From the NCBI RefSeq assembly GCF_041624475.1, contig NZ_JBFJUX010000001.1, positions 1 through 64,000 of the forward strand: a stretch of 64,000 nucleotides of DNA. Direction: 5' to 3'. Origin of the DNA: Litorivivens sp041624475. Its GTDB lineage: Bacteria > Pseudomonadota > Gammaproteobacteria > Pseudomonadales > Spongiibacteraceae. Shown piece after piece: positions 51,331 to 60,675 of the stretch. Position 1 is the first letter of the stretch, and every line of letters begins with the position of its first letter. Position numbers and translations under genes: made by a program. A model generated the notes under the pieces. It saw only the letters and a program-made list of their open reading frames with translations. It made no database searches and had not been told where the DNA came from.

Positions 51331-52731
51331 TTAGTTTCGTTCAGACAAAACTGTTAAACCGCGCGCGGCTGACGCCTTGACCTGAGCCGGCGCCGTGCCG
51401 CCGATATGGTCGCGGGCGTTGACCGAGCCTTCCAGCGTCAGCACATCAAACACGTCCTGTTCGATCACATTGCTGAACTGCTGCAATTCTTTCAACGTCA
51501 TCTGCGACAGATCCTTGCCGCTGTCGATGCCATAGGCCACAGACTTGCCGACAACCTCGTGGGCATCGCGGAAGGGCACGCCCTTGCGCACCAGATAGTC
51601 CGCCAGATCGGTGGCGGTGGAGAAGCCGCGCATCGCCGCCTCGCGCATCACTTCAGCGTTGGCGGTAATGGCCGGCACCATGTCGGCGTAGGATTTGAGA
51701 CAGTCACGCAGGGTATCGATGGTGTCGAATAAGGGCTCTTTGTCTTCCTGGTTGTCCTTGTTGTAGGCCAGCGGCTGGGACTTCATCAGGGTCAACAGGC
51801 TGATCAGGTGGCCGTTAACCCGGCCGGTTTTACCGCGCACCAGCTCGGGCACATCCGGGTTTTTCTTCTGCGGCATGATGCTGGAGCCGGTACAGAAGCG
51901 GTCCGGCAGATTGATAAAGTTGAACTGCGCAGACGTCCACAACACCAGTTCTTCGCTGAAGCGCGACAGATGGGTCATGATCAGCGCCGCGGCCGCGGTA
52001 AATTCGATGGCAAAATCGCGATCGCTGACTGAATCCAGCGAGTTTTCAGTGGCCCCGTCAAAACCCAACAGCTGTGCGGTCATCTCGCGATCGATCGGAT
52101 AGGTGGTGCCGGCCAGCGCGGCGGCGCCCAGTGGGCTACGATTGACGCGCTTGCGGCAGTCCATCAAACGTTCGTAGTCGCGGCCCAGCATCGCATTCCA
52201 GGCCAGCAAATGGTGGCCAAACGTCACCGGTTGGGCGGTTTGCAGGTGGGTGAAGCCCGGCATGATGGTGTCGGCCTCGCGCGCGGCTAGCTCGCACAGA
52301 CCTTTTTGCAAACGGGTCAACTCAGCGGCAATGCTGTCAATTTCATCGCGCAAATACAGGCGGATATCGGTCGCCACCTGATCGTTGCGCGAGCGCCCGG
52401 TATGCAGTTTTTTACCGGTGATGCCGATGCGCTCGGTGAGCCGCGCTTCGATATTCATATGCACGTCTTCCAGGCTCACCGACCAGTTGAATTCGCCGCG
52501 CTCAATCTCGCCGCGAATCGCTTCCAGGCCTTCGCTGATCTGGCGGTACTCGTCATCGGTGAGCACACCGACCTTGGCCAGCATCTGGGCGTGGGCCAGC
52601 GAGCCGTTGATGTCGTGGTGGTATAGGCGCTTGTCAAAGCCCACCGAGGCGGTAAAGCGCTCCACAAATTGATCGGTAGGCTCAGAAAAGCGCCCACCCC
52701 AGGGTTTGATATCTGAAGTGTTGTCAGTCAT
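51331..52731 (-). CDS. argH: Argininosuccinate lyase
   Basis: 466 residues from the ATG at 52731, where the family normally starts (KPWGGRFSEPTDQFVERF); the open frame extends to 52854. It splits argininosuccinate into arginine and fumarate. Seen: HTGRSRNDQVATDIRLYLRD, HTLQTAQPVTFGHHLLA-type FTHLQTAQP, and the family signature GSSIMPQKKNPD with the catalytic serine. The C-terminal ARDHIGGTAPAQV is usual. It is divergent from the beta-helix protein gene and next to algZ/algR as in pseudomonads. Confidence 0.96.
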   Translation of the reverse strand: MTDNTSDIKPWGGRFSEPTDQFVERFTASVGFDKRLYHHDINGSLAHAQMLAKVGVLTDDEYRQISEGLEAIRGEIERGEFNWSVSLEDVHMNIEARLTERIGITGKKLHTGRSRNDQVATDIRLYLRDEIDSIAAELTRLQKGLCELAAREADTIMPGFTHLQTAQPVTFGHHLLAWNAMLGRDYERLMDCRKRVNRSPLGAAALAGTTYPIDREMTAQLLGFDGATENSLDSVSDRDFAIEFTAAAALIMTHLSRFSEELVLWTSAQFNFINLPDRFCTGSSIMPQKKNPDVPELVRGKTGRVNGHLISLLTLMKSQPLAYNKDNQEDKEPLFDTIDTLRDCLKSYADMVPAITANAEVMREAAMRGFSTATDLADYLVRKGVPFRDAHEVVGKSVAYGIDSGKDLSQMTLKELQQFSNVIEQDVFDVLTLEGSVNARDHIGGTAPAQVKASAARGLTVLSERN

Positions 52732-52886
52732 AGCTCGAGATTCGGTAATCCTGTCGGAGCCCGTCAGGGCGGTGTGCTGCTGCGATGCGGCGCAGTATAG
52801 CAAAAGCGCACTACCCTCTGCTGCCTTCATTAAAGCGTCATAGATCAACGGCATACTCCGCTACCGATAGCAAAAGGAACTTACTG

Positions 52887-54575
52887 ATGACGACTTCAGA
52901 GATCACGTCCCCTCGGGCACAGCTGGTCGAGGGGCTTTGGCAGCTGAAACAGCTCTGCGAGCAGCAGGACGATCAGGGCCTGCGCCACCTGCACTTCAAT
53001 ACCCTGCTGAAAGACCCGGACTATCGTCTGGAAATCATCCGCCGCGCCAGCACCAGCCGAAACCCCAAAATCCGGGAGATGGCAAAGACGCTGGTAAATA
53101 TGGATAGTCGCGATGTGCTGATTTCCCGCGACAACACCGAGGCGACCCGGCGCGGCCTGATTCCCGGAGTCAACCCGGACATTCTCGCCAGTCAGACAGC
53201 GCACAACACAAACCATCACCAGGGCCAGCACGGTTTTGTCGGCGTGGAAAAGCCCTCCCAGCGTCAAGTGCTGGTGCCCAGCCTGCTGACCCTGCTGTTT
53301 CTGATTGCCGCTGCTACTACCTGGCTGCTGCGCGACTCGCTGGGTCTGAGCAGTTCACAGATCGTCGTCAGCGGCTCCCTGTTTGGCGAGCAGCACTGGA
53401 CCGCCGATAAAGAGTGGGTTCTGGACGGCATCGTCTATGTTGAAGCCGGTGGCCGACTGGTCATTGATCCCGGCACACAGGTGCTGGGCAAAAACGGCTC
53501 GGCCCTGGTCATCACCCGCGATGCCACCCTGCACGCACGCGGTACTGACTCTGACCCCATTGTTTTTACCAGCGCCAAGCCAGCTGGCAGCCGCAAGGCC
53601 GGCGACTGGGGCGGACTGGTCCTGCTGGGCAATGCCCCGGTCAATGTCGCCGACGCTCGCATTGAAGGCGTGCCCGCAGGCGATACCCGCGCAGCCTTCG
53701 GTGGGCTCGACCCACAGTCCAACTGCGGAGTGCTGGAATACGCCCGCATAGAGTTCGCCGGCTTTGAGGCCTACGCCAACAATGAGCTCAATGGTCTTAC
53801 CCTCGGCGGCTGCGGCAGCAACAGCATTGTGCGCCATGTGCAGGTGCATCAGGCGCTGGACGACGGCGTCGAAGTGTTTGGCGGCACTGTCGACCTGAAA
53901 CACATCCTGATCACCGGTGCCGGCGACGATTCTCTCGACTGGGATATGGGCTGGCGTGGTCGGGTCCAGTTTCTGGTGGTACAGCAGTATCCGGGCGTGG
54001 GCGACAACGCCTTTGAAGGCGACAATAACGGTGACGCCCATAACGCCACCCCGCGTTCTGAGCCCGTATTTCACAATGTCACCCTGATCAGCTCCGGCAA
54101 CGCCGATAAATACCAGCGCGCCATGACCCTGCGCCGCGGCACGGGCGGCCACTTCAACAATATGCTGATTCAGGGCTTTTCCGGCGAGCTGATCGACCTG
54201 CGCGATACCGACACCGTTCGCCATATCGGCCAGAACCTGACCTTCTCCGGTCTGCTGGTTGAAAACATCGGCAGCGACGGCAAAAGCTTTTTCGCCGACG
54301 AAAGCAGCAAGGACGACGATGGCAGCTTCAGCGAAGAGCGCTACTTTGCCTCGCTTGAAGACGTGCAGCTCGGGGTTAATGTCGGCCTCACCGACAGCGC
54401 CACCCGCCGCGACACGCCCGACTATATCCCGCTGCTGCGCAGCCAAAACAGCAACATCAAACTAAAAAGCCCGGAAGGCGAGTTCTGGGACGAGGCCGCC
54501 AATTACCACGGGGCGATTCGTCCGGGCAGCAAGCAGGCCTGGACCCACGGCTGGACCGCCTTTCCCGAGGCCTGA
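52887..54575 (+). CDS. Membrane-anchored beta-helix-like protein of unknown function
   Basis: 562 residues from the ATG at 52887 (AAGGAA site upstream). The N-terminal 120 residues are cytoplasmic and helical (QLVEGLWQLKQLCEQQDDQGLRH, written as one region). One membrane helix (LLTLLFLIAAATTWLL) follows at about residue 140. The rest is an outward-facing domain of short strand repeats: GIVYVEAGGRLVIDPGTQV, SALVITRDATLHARG, GDWGGLVLLGNAPVN, VLEYARIEFAGFEA, like right-handed parallel beta-helices. GDWGGLVLLG-type segments occur in exported proteins of several phyla. No enzyme motif was recognised. The combination with a cytoplasmic helical domain is unusual. Confidence 0.72.
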   Translation: MTTSEITSPRAQLVEGLWQLKQLCEQQDDQGLRHLHFNTLLKDPDYRLEIIRRASTSRNPKIREMAKTLVNMDSRDVLISRDNTEATRRGLIPGVNPDILASQTAHNTNHHQGQHGFVGVEKPSQRQVLVPSLLTLLFLIAAATTWLLRDSLGLSSSQIVVSGSLFGEQHWTADKEWVLDGIVYVEAGGRLVIDPGTQVLGKNGSALVITRDATLHARGTDSDPIVFTSAKPAGSRKAGDWGGLVLLGNAPVNVADARIEGVPAGDTRAAFGGLDPQSNCGVLEYARIEFAGFEAYANNELNGLTLGGCGSNSIVRHVQVHQALDDGVEVFGGTVDLKHILITGAGDDSLDWDMGWRGRVQFLVVQQYPGVGDNAFEGDNNGDAHNATPRSEPVFHNVTLISSGNADKYQRAMTLRRGTGGHFNNMLIQGFSGELIDLRDTDTVRHIGQNLTFSGLLVENIGSDGKSFFADESSKDDDGSFSEERYFASLEDVQLGVNVGLTDSATRRDTPDYIPLLRSQNSNIKLKSPEGEFWDEAANYHGAIRPGSKQAWTHGWTAFPEA

Positions 54576-54590
54576 CCAGTCCTGCTATCA

Positions 54591-54620
54591 TAGGCTTACG
54601 CCAGTTTTGGGGTAAGCCTA
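54591..54620 (+). promoter_or_regulatory. Hairpin abutting the algZ start codon
   Basis: TAGGCTTAC (54591-54599) pairs with GTAAGCCTA (54612-54620), and the very next base begins the TTG start of algZ. The GGGG that would serve as ribosome site lies at the base of the second arm. It may end the upstream transcript or limit algZ translation; there is no U-tract, so a plain terminator is less likely. Confidence 0.5.
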
Positions 54621-55676
54621 TTGTCTCCTCTCGATAACCACCCGACACACCGCGATTTCTTTCTGCCCGACCTCTGCAACGCCCAGGCCCTGCTGTTGCT
54701 GGTGGTGCTGGCGGAGCTGCTGGCGCTGCTGGTGAGCGCCCTGCAGCGCGGCCTGCTGCCCTTCGACTGGAACTTTTTTTCGCTGGCCTCACTGTTCTGC
54801 CTGCTGGTGTTTCTCAGTACCGCGGCCCTGCTCTGCCCCCTGCGCCACTGGTTTGCCACCCTGCCACTGATCGCAGCCAGCAGCCTGATCTACGGTTCCG
54901 TGCTACTGCTGGTGGGTGGTTACACCCTGGGCGGCCAGTGGCTGCTTGGGCTGGGCACTGTCCAAGGCCCCCGGTTTGACCACAATACCCTACTGCTGAA
55001 TCTGGTGGTGGCCGCCTTGGTAGCGGGCATCGGCCTGCGCTATCTCTACCTTAGCTGGCAGTTGCGGCTGCGCCAGCAGAGCGAAATAAGCGCCCGGGTG
55101 GAGGCCCTCCAGTCCCGCATCCGGCCCCACTTTCTGTTTAACAGCCTGAACACCATCGCCAGCCTGATTGACGAAGACAGTCGCAAGGCCGAGCGGGCCG
55201 TGGAAGATCTGGCCGCCCTGTTTCGCGCCAACCTGCAGGACGGCGCCGCGATCAGCCACTGGCGTCAGGAACGCGAGCTGTGCGAGCGCTATCTGCGCAT
55301 TGAAGCCGCACGGCTGGGTGGGCGCCTGCGGATAAGCTGGGCCTGTGACGAACTCGACGACAATACCCCTGTTTTAAGCCTGAGCCTGCAACCGCTGGTG
55401 GAAAACGCCATCAGCCACGGCATTCAGCAATTGCCGGAAGGGGGCGAAATCCAGATCAGCGCCCGCCAGCGCAATGGCCGCTGTCAGATTGGCGTGCGCA
55501 ACCCTCTGCCTGAGGGCGCCGACCGGCACCAGGGCAACCATCTCGCCTGTGACAATCTCAGGCACCGCCTGCAGGCGCTTTATGGCGACGAGGGCAAACT
55601 TAAACTGCAGCAAAACGGCGGCCACTTTGAAGTGACGCTGGAATTTCCAGTATCACGTGCCGGGGAGAGCGATTGA
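54621..55676 (+). CDS. algZ: LytS/AlgZ-type sensor histidine kinase
   Basis: A 351-residue kinase (also fimS) starting at a TTG that places DFFLPDLCNAQALLLLV near the N-terminus as in relatives. Four membrane helices occupy residues about 20-145. Then a short coiled coil leads to the His_kinase domain (PF06580), RIRPHFLFNSLNTIASLID with the phospho-acceptor His. The ATP-binding part has SLSLQPLVENAISHGI (N box) and a C-terminal glycine region. It is adjacent to algR and likely phosphorylates it. In pseudomonads this pair governs type IV pili and exopolysaccharide. Confidence 0.9.
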   Translation: MSPLDNHPTHRDFFLPDLCNAQALLLLVVLAELLALLVSALQRGLLPFDWNFFSLASLFCLLVFLSTAALLCPLRHWFATLPLIAASSLIYGSVLLLVGGYTLGGQWLLGLGTVQGPRFDHNTLLLNLVVAALVAGIGLRYLYLSWQLRLRQQSEISARVEALQSRIRPHFLFNSLNTIASLIDEDSRKAERAVEDLAALFRANLQDGAAISHWRQERELCERYLRIEAARLGGRLRISWACDELDDNTPVLSLSLQPLVENAISHGIQQLPEGGEIQISARQRNGRCQIGVRNPLPEGADRHQGNHLACDNLRHRLQALYGDEGKLKLQQNGGHFEVTLEFPVSRAGESD

Positions 55677-55677
55677 T

Positions 55678-56397
55678 ATGCGCACCCTGATCGTCGACGA
55701 CGAACTGCTGGCCCGCAAACGCCTGCGGCGCATGCTGGAAACCCTGCCCGGTATCGAGGTGGTCGGCGAGGCGGAGCACGGAAAAGCGGCCCTGACGCAA
55801 ACCGAGGCACTGACCCCGGACTTGGTCTTTATGGACATCCAGATGCCGGGCATGAACGGCCTCGACGCTGCCGCTGAGCTGGCCCGGCGTGAACCGGCGC
55901 CGGCGCTGATTTTCTGCACTGCCTTTGATGAGCACGCCCTCGCCGCCTTTGAGAGTGCCGCCATTGATTACCTGCTCAAGCCGGTGGAAAGCGACCAGCT
56001 CCGCCGGGCGGTGGCGCGGGCCGGACGGCTCAACCAGGCTCAGCTCAGCGCCCTCAAAGAGGAAGCCTCGCCCAGCCTGCTGGTGTCGAGCGGCCAAAGC
56101 GTAGAGAAACTGCCGATTCAGGAAATTTTTTATCTGCGCGCGGAACAGAAATATGTGGTGGCGGTACACCGCGGCGGCGAAGCCCTGTTGCGCGACAGTC
56201 TGCAGCAGCTCGAACAGGCCTGGCCCGAGCATTTTGTGCGGGCCCATCGCAACACCCTGATCGCCCGTCACTGCCTGCGCGGAATCGATCGCGACGGCAA
56301 GAGCCCGCGCGCAGTCCTGCAGGGCTTGCGCGAGGGCCCCGCGATCAGCCGGCGCCACCTTAGCGACGTGAAAAATGCGCTGTATCAGCGGCAATAG
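55678..56397 (+). CDS. algR: LytTR-family response regulator (AlgR)
   Basis: 239 residues from ATG 55678 with GGGGAGAG upstream. The N-terminal receiver has LIVDDELLARKRL, phospho-Asp in LVFMDIQMPGMNG, and IFCTAFDEHALAAFESAAIDYLLKPV. The C-terminal LytTR DNA-binding domain (about 135-235) shows IQEIFYLRAEQKYVVAVH and HFVRAHRNTLIARHCL. It is transcribed with algZ (one base between stop and start) and precedes hemC as in Pseudomonas. Confidence 0.94.
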   Translation: MRTLIVDDELLARKRLRRMLETLPGIEVVGEAEHGKAALTQTEALTPDLVFMDIQMPGMNGLDAAAELARREPAPALIFCTAFDEHALAAFESAAIDYLLKPVESDQLRRAVARAGRLNQAQLSALKEEASPSLLVSSGQSVEKLPIQEIFYLRAEQKYVVAVHRGGEALLRDSLQQLEQAWPEHFVRAHRNTLIARHCLRGIDRDGKSPRAVLQGLREGPAISRRHLSDVKNALYQRQ

Positions 56398-56470
56398 CTT
56401 GCGATGAATTGGCGTAGCCGTATGATAGTGGCCCCGCCATTACACTCACATACCGACACGAGGTCACCCC

Positions 56471-57406
56471 TTGAAGCGCACCATCCGCATCGCCACCCGA
56501 GAGAGTCTGCTCGCCCTGTGGCAGGCCGAATTCATTCAGGCCGAGCTGCAAAAACACCACGCCGGACTAGAGGTGGAACTGGTGGGCATGACCACCCGCG
56601 GTGACCAGCTGCTGGACTCGCCCCTTTCAAAAATTGGCGGCAAGGCGCTGTTCGTCAAAGAACTGGAACAGGCCATGATGGACGGCCGCGCCGACATGGC
56701 AGTGCACTCCATGAAAGATGTGCCCATGCAGTTTCCCGAAGGCCTGGAACTGGCGGTTATCTGCGAGCGCGAAGACCCCCGCGACGCCTTTGTCAGCAAC
56801 CGCTTTGCCACCGTCGACGAGCTGCCCGAGGGCGCCGTGGTTGGCACCTCCAGTCTGCGCCGGGAGTGCCAGCTGCGCGCCCAGCGACCCGACCTGGTAG
56901 TACGCAGCCTGCGCGGCAATGTGCAAACCCGACTGCGCAAACTCGACGAAGGCGAATTTGACGCCATTGTGCTGGCCGCCGCCGGCCTGCTGCGGCTGGA
57001 GCTGACCGAGCGCATCGCCAGCTATCTAAGCCCCGAACAATCCCTGCCCGCCGTGGGTCAGGGCGCCGTGGGTGTAGAAGTACGCAGTGACGACGAGGAA
57101 CTGAAAGCACTGCTGCAACCGTTGAGCCACGCCGACACCGAGCTGCGGGTGCGCGCCGAGCGCGCCATGAACAACCGTCTGGAAGGTGGCTGCCAGGTGC
57201 CTATCGCCGGCTATGCTCTGCGCGAAGAGGATCAGCTGTGGCTTCGCGGTCTGGTGGGATCACCGGACGGCAGCACCGTACTGGAAGCCGAGGCCCGCGG
57301 CAGTATCAGTGACCCTGAATCCCTCGGCCGCGCAGTGGCCGAAGCCCTGCTGAATCAGGGTGCGGGGGAAATTCTGGCGGCGGTCTATGGCACCGCGCCA
57401 CGCTGA
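56471..57406 (+). CDS. hemC: Porphobilinogen deaminase (hydroxymethylbilane synthase)
   Basis: A 311-residue enzyme that joins four porphobilinogens into hydroxymethylbilane. It starts at a TTG (56471) read as MKRTIRIATRESLLALWQAEF. Seen: MTTRGDQLLDSPLSKIGGKALFVKELEQAM (substrate site), HSMKDVPMQFPEGL, GTSSLRREC and LEGGCQVPIAGYA, whose Cys carries the dipyrromethane cofactor. Length is standard. It overlaps hemD by 20 bp. Confidence 0.96.
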   Translation: MKRTIRIATRESLLALWQAEFIQAELQKHHAGLEVELVGMTTRGDQLLDSPLSKIGGKALFVKELEQAMMDGRADMAVHSMKDVPMQFPEGLELAVICEREDPRDAFVSNRFATVDELPEGAVVGTSSLRRECQLRAQRPDLVVRSLRGNVQTRLRKLDEGEFDAIVLAAAGLLRLELTERIASYLSPEQSLPAVGQGAVGVEVRSDDEELKALLQPLSHADTELRVRAERAMNNRLEGGCQVPIAGYALREEDQLWLRGLVGSPDGSTVLEAEARGSISDPESLGRAVAEALLNQGAGEILAAVYGTAPR

Positions 57407-58202
57407 GCACAGCCTCAAAGGCTGGCGGGTACTGGTCACTCGACCCGCGGAACGCGCCGCAGAGCTGCTGGCTGCATTGCAGGCTCGCGGCGCGGAAACG
57501 CTGCATATTCCCATGCTGGAGATTGCTCCGCTACGTGAGCCTGAGCTGGCCCCGGCCCGGCAGCGAGTACTCGACCTTGATCGCTACGACGCGCTTATTT
57601 TTATCAGCGTCAATGCGGTGCACTACGGCGCCGAACTGATCGACTCCCTCTGGCCCCAGTGGCCGGCGCGACAGCGCTACTACGCCATTGGCGCCGCCAC
57701 CGCGAGCGCATTGGAAGTACTCGGCCTGAACGCGCCAGCGCCCGGAGCAGGTACTGGCCAAAGCATGACCAGCGAAGCCCTGCTGGCGCAGCCCTCGCTG
57801 CTGTCTTTAGAACATCAGCGCATCGCCATTGTGCGCGGCCTTGGCGGTCGCGAAACCCTCGCCGAAACGCTGCGCGAACGCGGCGCGCAGGTGGACTACA
57901 TTGAGTGCTATCAACGTCAGACACCAACGCTTGACCAGCAGGATTTTCTGAATCAGCTGGAAGATGCCCGCATTAATGCTGCGGTCATCAACAGCGGCGA
58001 AAGTCTGGAAAACCTGAGCGCCCTGCTGCCAGACAGGCACTGGCTGTTTCAGCAACCGGTAATAGTACCGAGCACGCGGGTCGCTGCTCTCGCCGCCAAA
58101 CTGGGCTATGCTAATGCCATTGCCGCGCAAAATGCCGGAACCGACGCTACCGTGGCAGCGCTGGAAGCCGTTTCTGTTGCCACACCACTTTGTAATAAAT
58201 AA
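57387..58202 (+). CDS. hemD: Uroporphyrinogen-III synthase
   Basis: 271 residues from ATG 57387, inside the end of hemC; a longer frame begins at 57360. It closes hydroxymethylbilane into uroporphyrinogen III. The family is poorly conserved; recognisable parts are GWRVLVTRPAERAAELLAALQARGAE, DALIFISVNAVHYG, IAIVRGLGGRETLAETLRERGAQVDYIECYQR and VINSGESLENL. Order hemC-hemD-hemX-hemY confirms the call. Confidence 0.92.
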   Translation: MAPRHAEHSLKGWRVLVTRPAERAAELLAALQARGAETLHIPMLEIAPLREPELAPARQRVLDLDRYDALIFISVNAVHYGAELIDSLWPQWPARQRYYAIGAATASALEVLGLNAPAPGAGTGQSMTSEALLAQPSLLSLEHQRIAIVRGLGGRETLAETLRERGAQVDYIECYQRQTPTLDQQDFLNQLEDARINAAVINSGESLENLSALLPDRHWLFQQPVIVPSTRVAALAAKLGYANAIAAQNAGTDATVAALEAVSVATPLCNK

Positions 58203-58213
58203 GGGGAGACTGC

Positions 58214-59455
58214 ATGTCGGACACCGACAAACCTGAGCAGCCATCTACCGGGCCTGAAAACAATGAATCCCAAGGCGACGCCGCACCACCCACGCTGACA
58301 GACAAAGCCGAATCTGCCGGCGAATCGTCTCCCCCTCGGCGCGGCGGCGGTTTTACCCTGTTTGTCGCCCTGCTGGCCCTGATTCTGGGTGGTGCCAGTG
58401 CCGGCTGGCTCGGCTACCAGTTCTGGCTGCAGCAACAGAGCGGCCAGCAGGCTCGCGAAGAGGCGCCCTGGCGCGCCGATATTGAAGCCGCCCGCCAAGC
58501 CTGGCAAAACGAATCCCGCAAAGCACAATCCCAGGCGCTGTCTCAGGCATTGGGCGACATTCGCGAACAGTTCAATGCCCAGGACAGCGAGCTCCGGGAA
58601 ATGCTGAAACGCCAGCAGCTGTCGGCCGAAAACGCACGGCAACTGCAGGGCCAGCGAGTGACCAGTCTGCGCGCGGCACTCGACGAACAAACGGCACGGC
58701 TCAGCGAACTGGCGCGGCTCAATCGCGATGACTGGGTGCTGGCCGAAGCCGACTACCTGCTGCGTCTGGCCCAGCAGCAGATCCGCCTTGGCGGCGATCT
58801 GGCCAGCGCCGAAGGCCTTGCCCGCGACGCCCGTAAACAGCTGCAGATGGTTTCCGACCCCAAGGTGCAGGACGTGCTGGATATTCTTGGCCGCGAATTG
58901 AAAGGCCTCAGCGATGCGGTCGCCTTTTCGATTGAAGACCACTACGACCGTCTGCTGGCGGTCAGCGAGCAGGCCCGGCAGCTGCAACCCCTGGCCGATC
59001 ACAGGGTCGCCGTGGAAGCCGTCGCAGAAGCGACAGAAACGCCACCGCCGCTAGCCTGGGATACGCTCTGGGCGCATGTGAAATTTGTCTCCGGCCGCGC
59101 CCTCGACAAACTCAATTCCTATATCAAGGTCAGCGATCGCGACGCCCAGTACCAGCAGGCTGTCATCGCTGGCGGCCAGCGGGAGCTGTTTCAGCAAAAT
59201 CTGGAATTAATGCTCGAACAGGCGCGCTGGGCGCTGGTCAGCGGCAATCAGGCACTCTACGAGAAAGCGCTGGCCCGTGCCAGTGACTGGCTCCGTCGTT
59301 ACTACCGCGATGAAGCACCCGAACAGGCCTTGCTGGCGGAACTGAACGCACTGGCCAAACTCGCAGTCAGACCGGAGGCACCGCCGCTGCAATCCAGTAT
59401 CAATGCCATCACGCTTTACCTGGATCAACGTCAACACGCGGGAGCCGCTCAGTGA
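58214..59455 (+). CDS. hemX: HemX-like membrane protein
   Basis: A 413-residue protein with a disordered, acidic N-terminus (residues 1-40), one membrane helix (FTLFVALLALILGGASAGWLGYQFWL), a long coiled coil (about 75-170, rich in Gln, Arg, Glu) and a folded periplasmic C-terminal domain with DDWVLAEADYLLRLAQQQIRLGGD. It belongs to the HemX family (PF04375), often misnamed uroporphyrin methyltransferase; no methyltransferase motif is present. The exact role in heme synthesis is unknown. It overlaps hemY by 4 bp. Confidence 0.92.
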   Translation: MSDTDKPEQPSTGPENNESQGDAAPPTLTDKAESAGESSPPRRGGGFTLFVALLALILGGASAGWLGYQFWLQQQSGQQAREEAPWRADIEAARQAWQNESRKAQSQALSQALGDIREQFNAQDSELREMLKRQQLSAENARQLQGQRVTSLRAALDEQTARLSELARLNRDDWVLAEADYLLRLAQQQIRLGGDLASAEGLARDARKQLQMVSDPKVQDVLDILGRELKGLSDAVAFSIEDHYDRLLAVSEQARQLQPLADHRVAVEAVAEATETPPPLAWDTLWAHVKFVSGRALDKLNSYIKVSDRDAQYQQAVIAGGQRELFQQNLELMLEQARWALVSGNQALYEKALARASDWLRRYYRDEAPEQALLAELNALAKLAVRPEAPPLQSSINAITLYLDQRQHAGAAQ

Positions 59456-60675
59456 TTCGCTATTTCCTGATCAGTCTTGGTGTGCTGGCCGGTGCCGCCG
59501 CGCTCGGCGTGATGGTGCAGCGCGACCCCGGTTACATGCTGCTGGCCATCGGCAACGTCGCCATCGAAACCTCGTTCTGGGTTGCCCTTGCGCTGTTTGT
59601 CTTTCTGCTGGTGATGGGGCACTTTCTACTGCGGCTCAGCCGGGGCGGCCTGCAAAGCACCGGTCGCTTCACCCGCTTTCTGGCCCAGCGCCGGGAGCGG
59701 CGCAGCCACCGGGAAAGTACCGACGGCCTGATTGCCCTGGTGGAAGGCAACTACCAGCGCGCCCGCCAGCTGCTGACCCGCCATATCGACGACCTCGACG
59801 AGCCCCTGCTCAACTATCTGGGCGCCGCCTACGCCTGCAATGCCCTGGGCGAGACCCGCGAGGCCAATGCCCTGCTCGCCAAGGCCGAGCGCGCCACCCA
59901 GGGCGCCCGGGTGGCCATAGAAATGGTGCAGGCGCGCCTGCTGCTGCAAAACGGCCGTCTTGAAGAAAGCCTGGCCAGTCTGACCCGCGCCCAGCGCAAC
60001 ACCGCCAAACACCCCGCCGTGCTGCGCCTGCTCAAATCTGTCTATGAAGGGCTGGAGGACTGGGACTCGCTGCTCGCTCTGCTCCCCGACCTCAAGAAAA
60101 ACCGACTCTGCCAGCCCGAAGAGCTGGCGGCCCTGCAGCGCAAGGCCGCCCTCGGTCGACTGCAGAAACTCGGTGAATCCAGCAAGGCCGACGCGGATCA
60201 GTTGCGCCAGTGCTGGCAGAAACTGCCGAAGGAGCTGCAGGCTGATTCGGCGGTGGTGGAGCAGTATGTCATGCTGCTGGTGGAACAGGGCGATACCGCC
60301 CAGGCCGAGGAAACCCTGCGCAAGTATCTGAAAAAGGACTGGCGTCGGGAGCTGGTAGCGCTTTACGGCCAGATTGCGGCGCCGGAGGCAGACAAGCAGC
60401 TACTGACCGCCGAAGCCTGGTTGCCGGAACGCACCAACGACGCCACCCTGCTGTTAACGCTCGGCCGACTCAGCCTGCGCGTTGAGCTGTGGGGCAAGGC
60501 CCGGGAATACTTTGAAAACAGTTACCGCCTCGACCCCAACCCGGATGTCTGCGCCGAGCTGGGACGACTGCTGGCCTATCTCGGTGAGCACGAGCGCAGC
60601 AACGCCTTCTTTCAGGAAGGGCTGCAGAAAAGCAGCCACACCATCGCGCTCAAATTCCCCAGCCGGGTCGGTTGA
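59452..60675 (+). CDS. hemY: HemY, TPR membrane protein
   Basis: A 407-residue protein starting at a GTG that overlaps the hemX stop. Two N-terminal membrane helices (YFLISLGVLAGAAALGVMV and VALALFVFLLVMGHFLL) are followed by tetratricopeptide-like repeats (NYLGAAYACNALGETREANALLAKAE, LTLGRLSLRVELWGKAREYFENSYRL). It is unrelated to Gram-positive HemY oxidases. Proteobacterial HemY is linked to late porphyrin steps and thought to work with HemX. Its stop abuts the convergent ectD stop with no gap. Confidence 0.93.
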   Translation: MIRYFLISLGVLAGAAALGVMVQRDPGYMLLAIGNVAIETSFWVALALFVFLLVMGHFLLRLSRGGLQSTGRFTRFLAQRRERRSHRESTDGLIALVEGNYQRARQLLTRHIDDLDEPLLNYLGAAYACNALGETREANALLAKAERATQGARVAIEMVQARLLLQNGRLEESLASLTRAQRNTAKHPAVLRLLKSVYEGLEDWDSLLALLPDLKKNRLCQPEELAALQRKAALGRLQKLGESSKADADQLRQCWQKLPKELQADSAVVEQYVMLLVEQGDTAQAEETLRKYLKKDWRRELVALYGQIAAPEADKQLLTAEAWLPERTNDATLLLTLGRLSLRVELWGKAREYFENSYRLDPNPDVCAELGRLLAYLGEHERSNAFFQEGLQKSSHTIALKFPSRVG

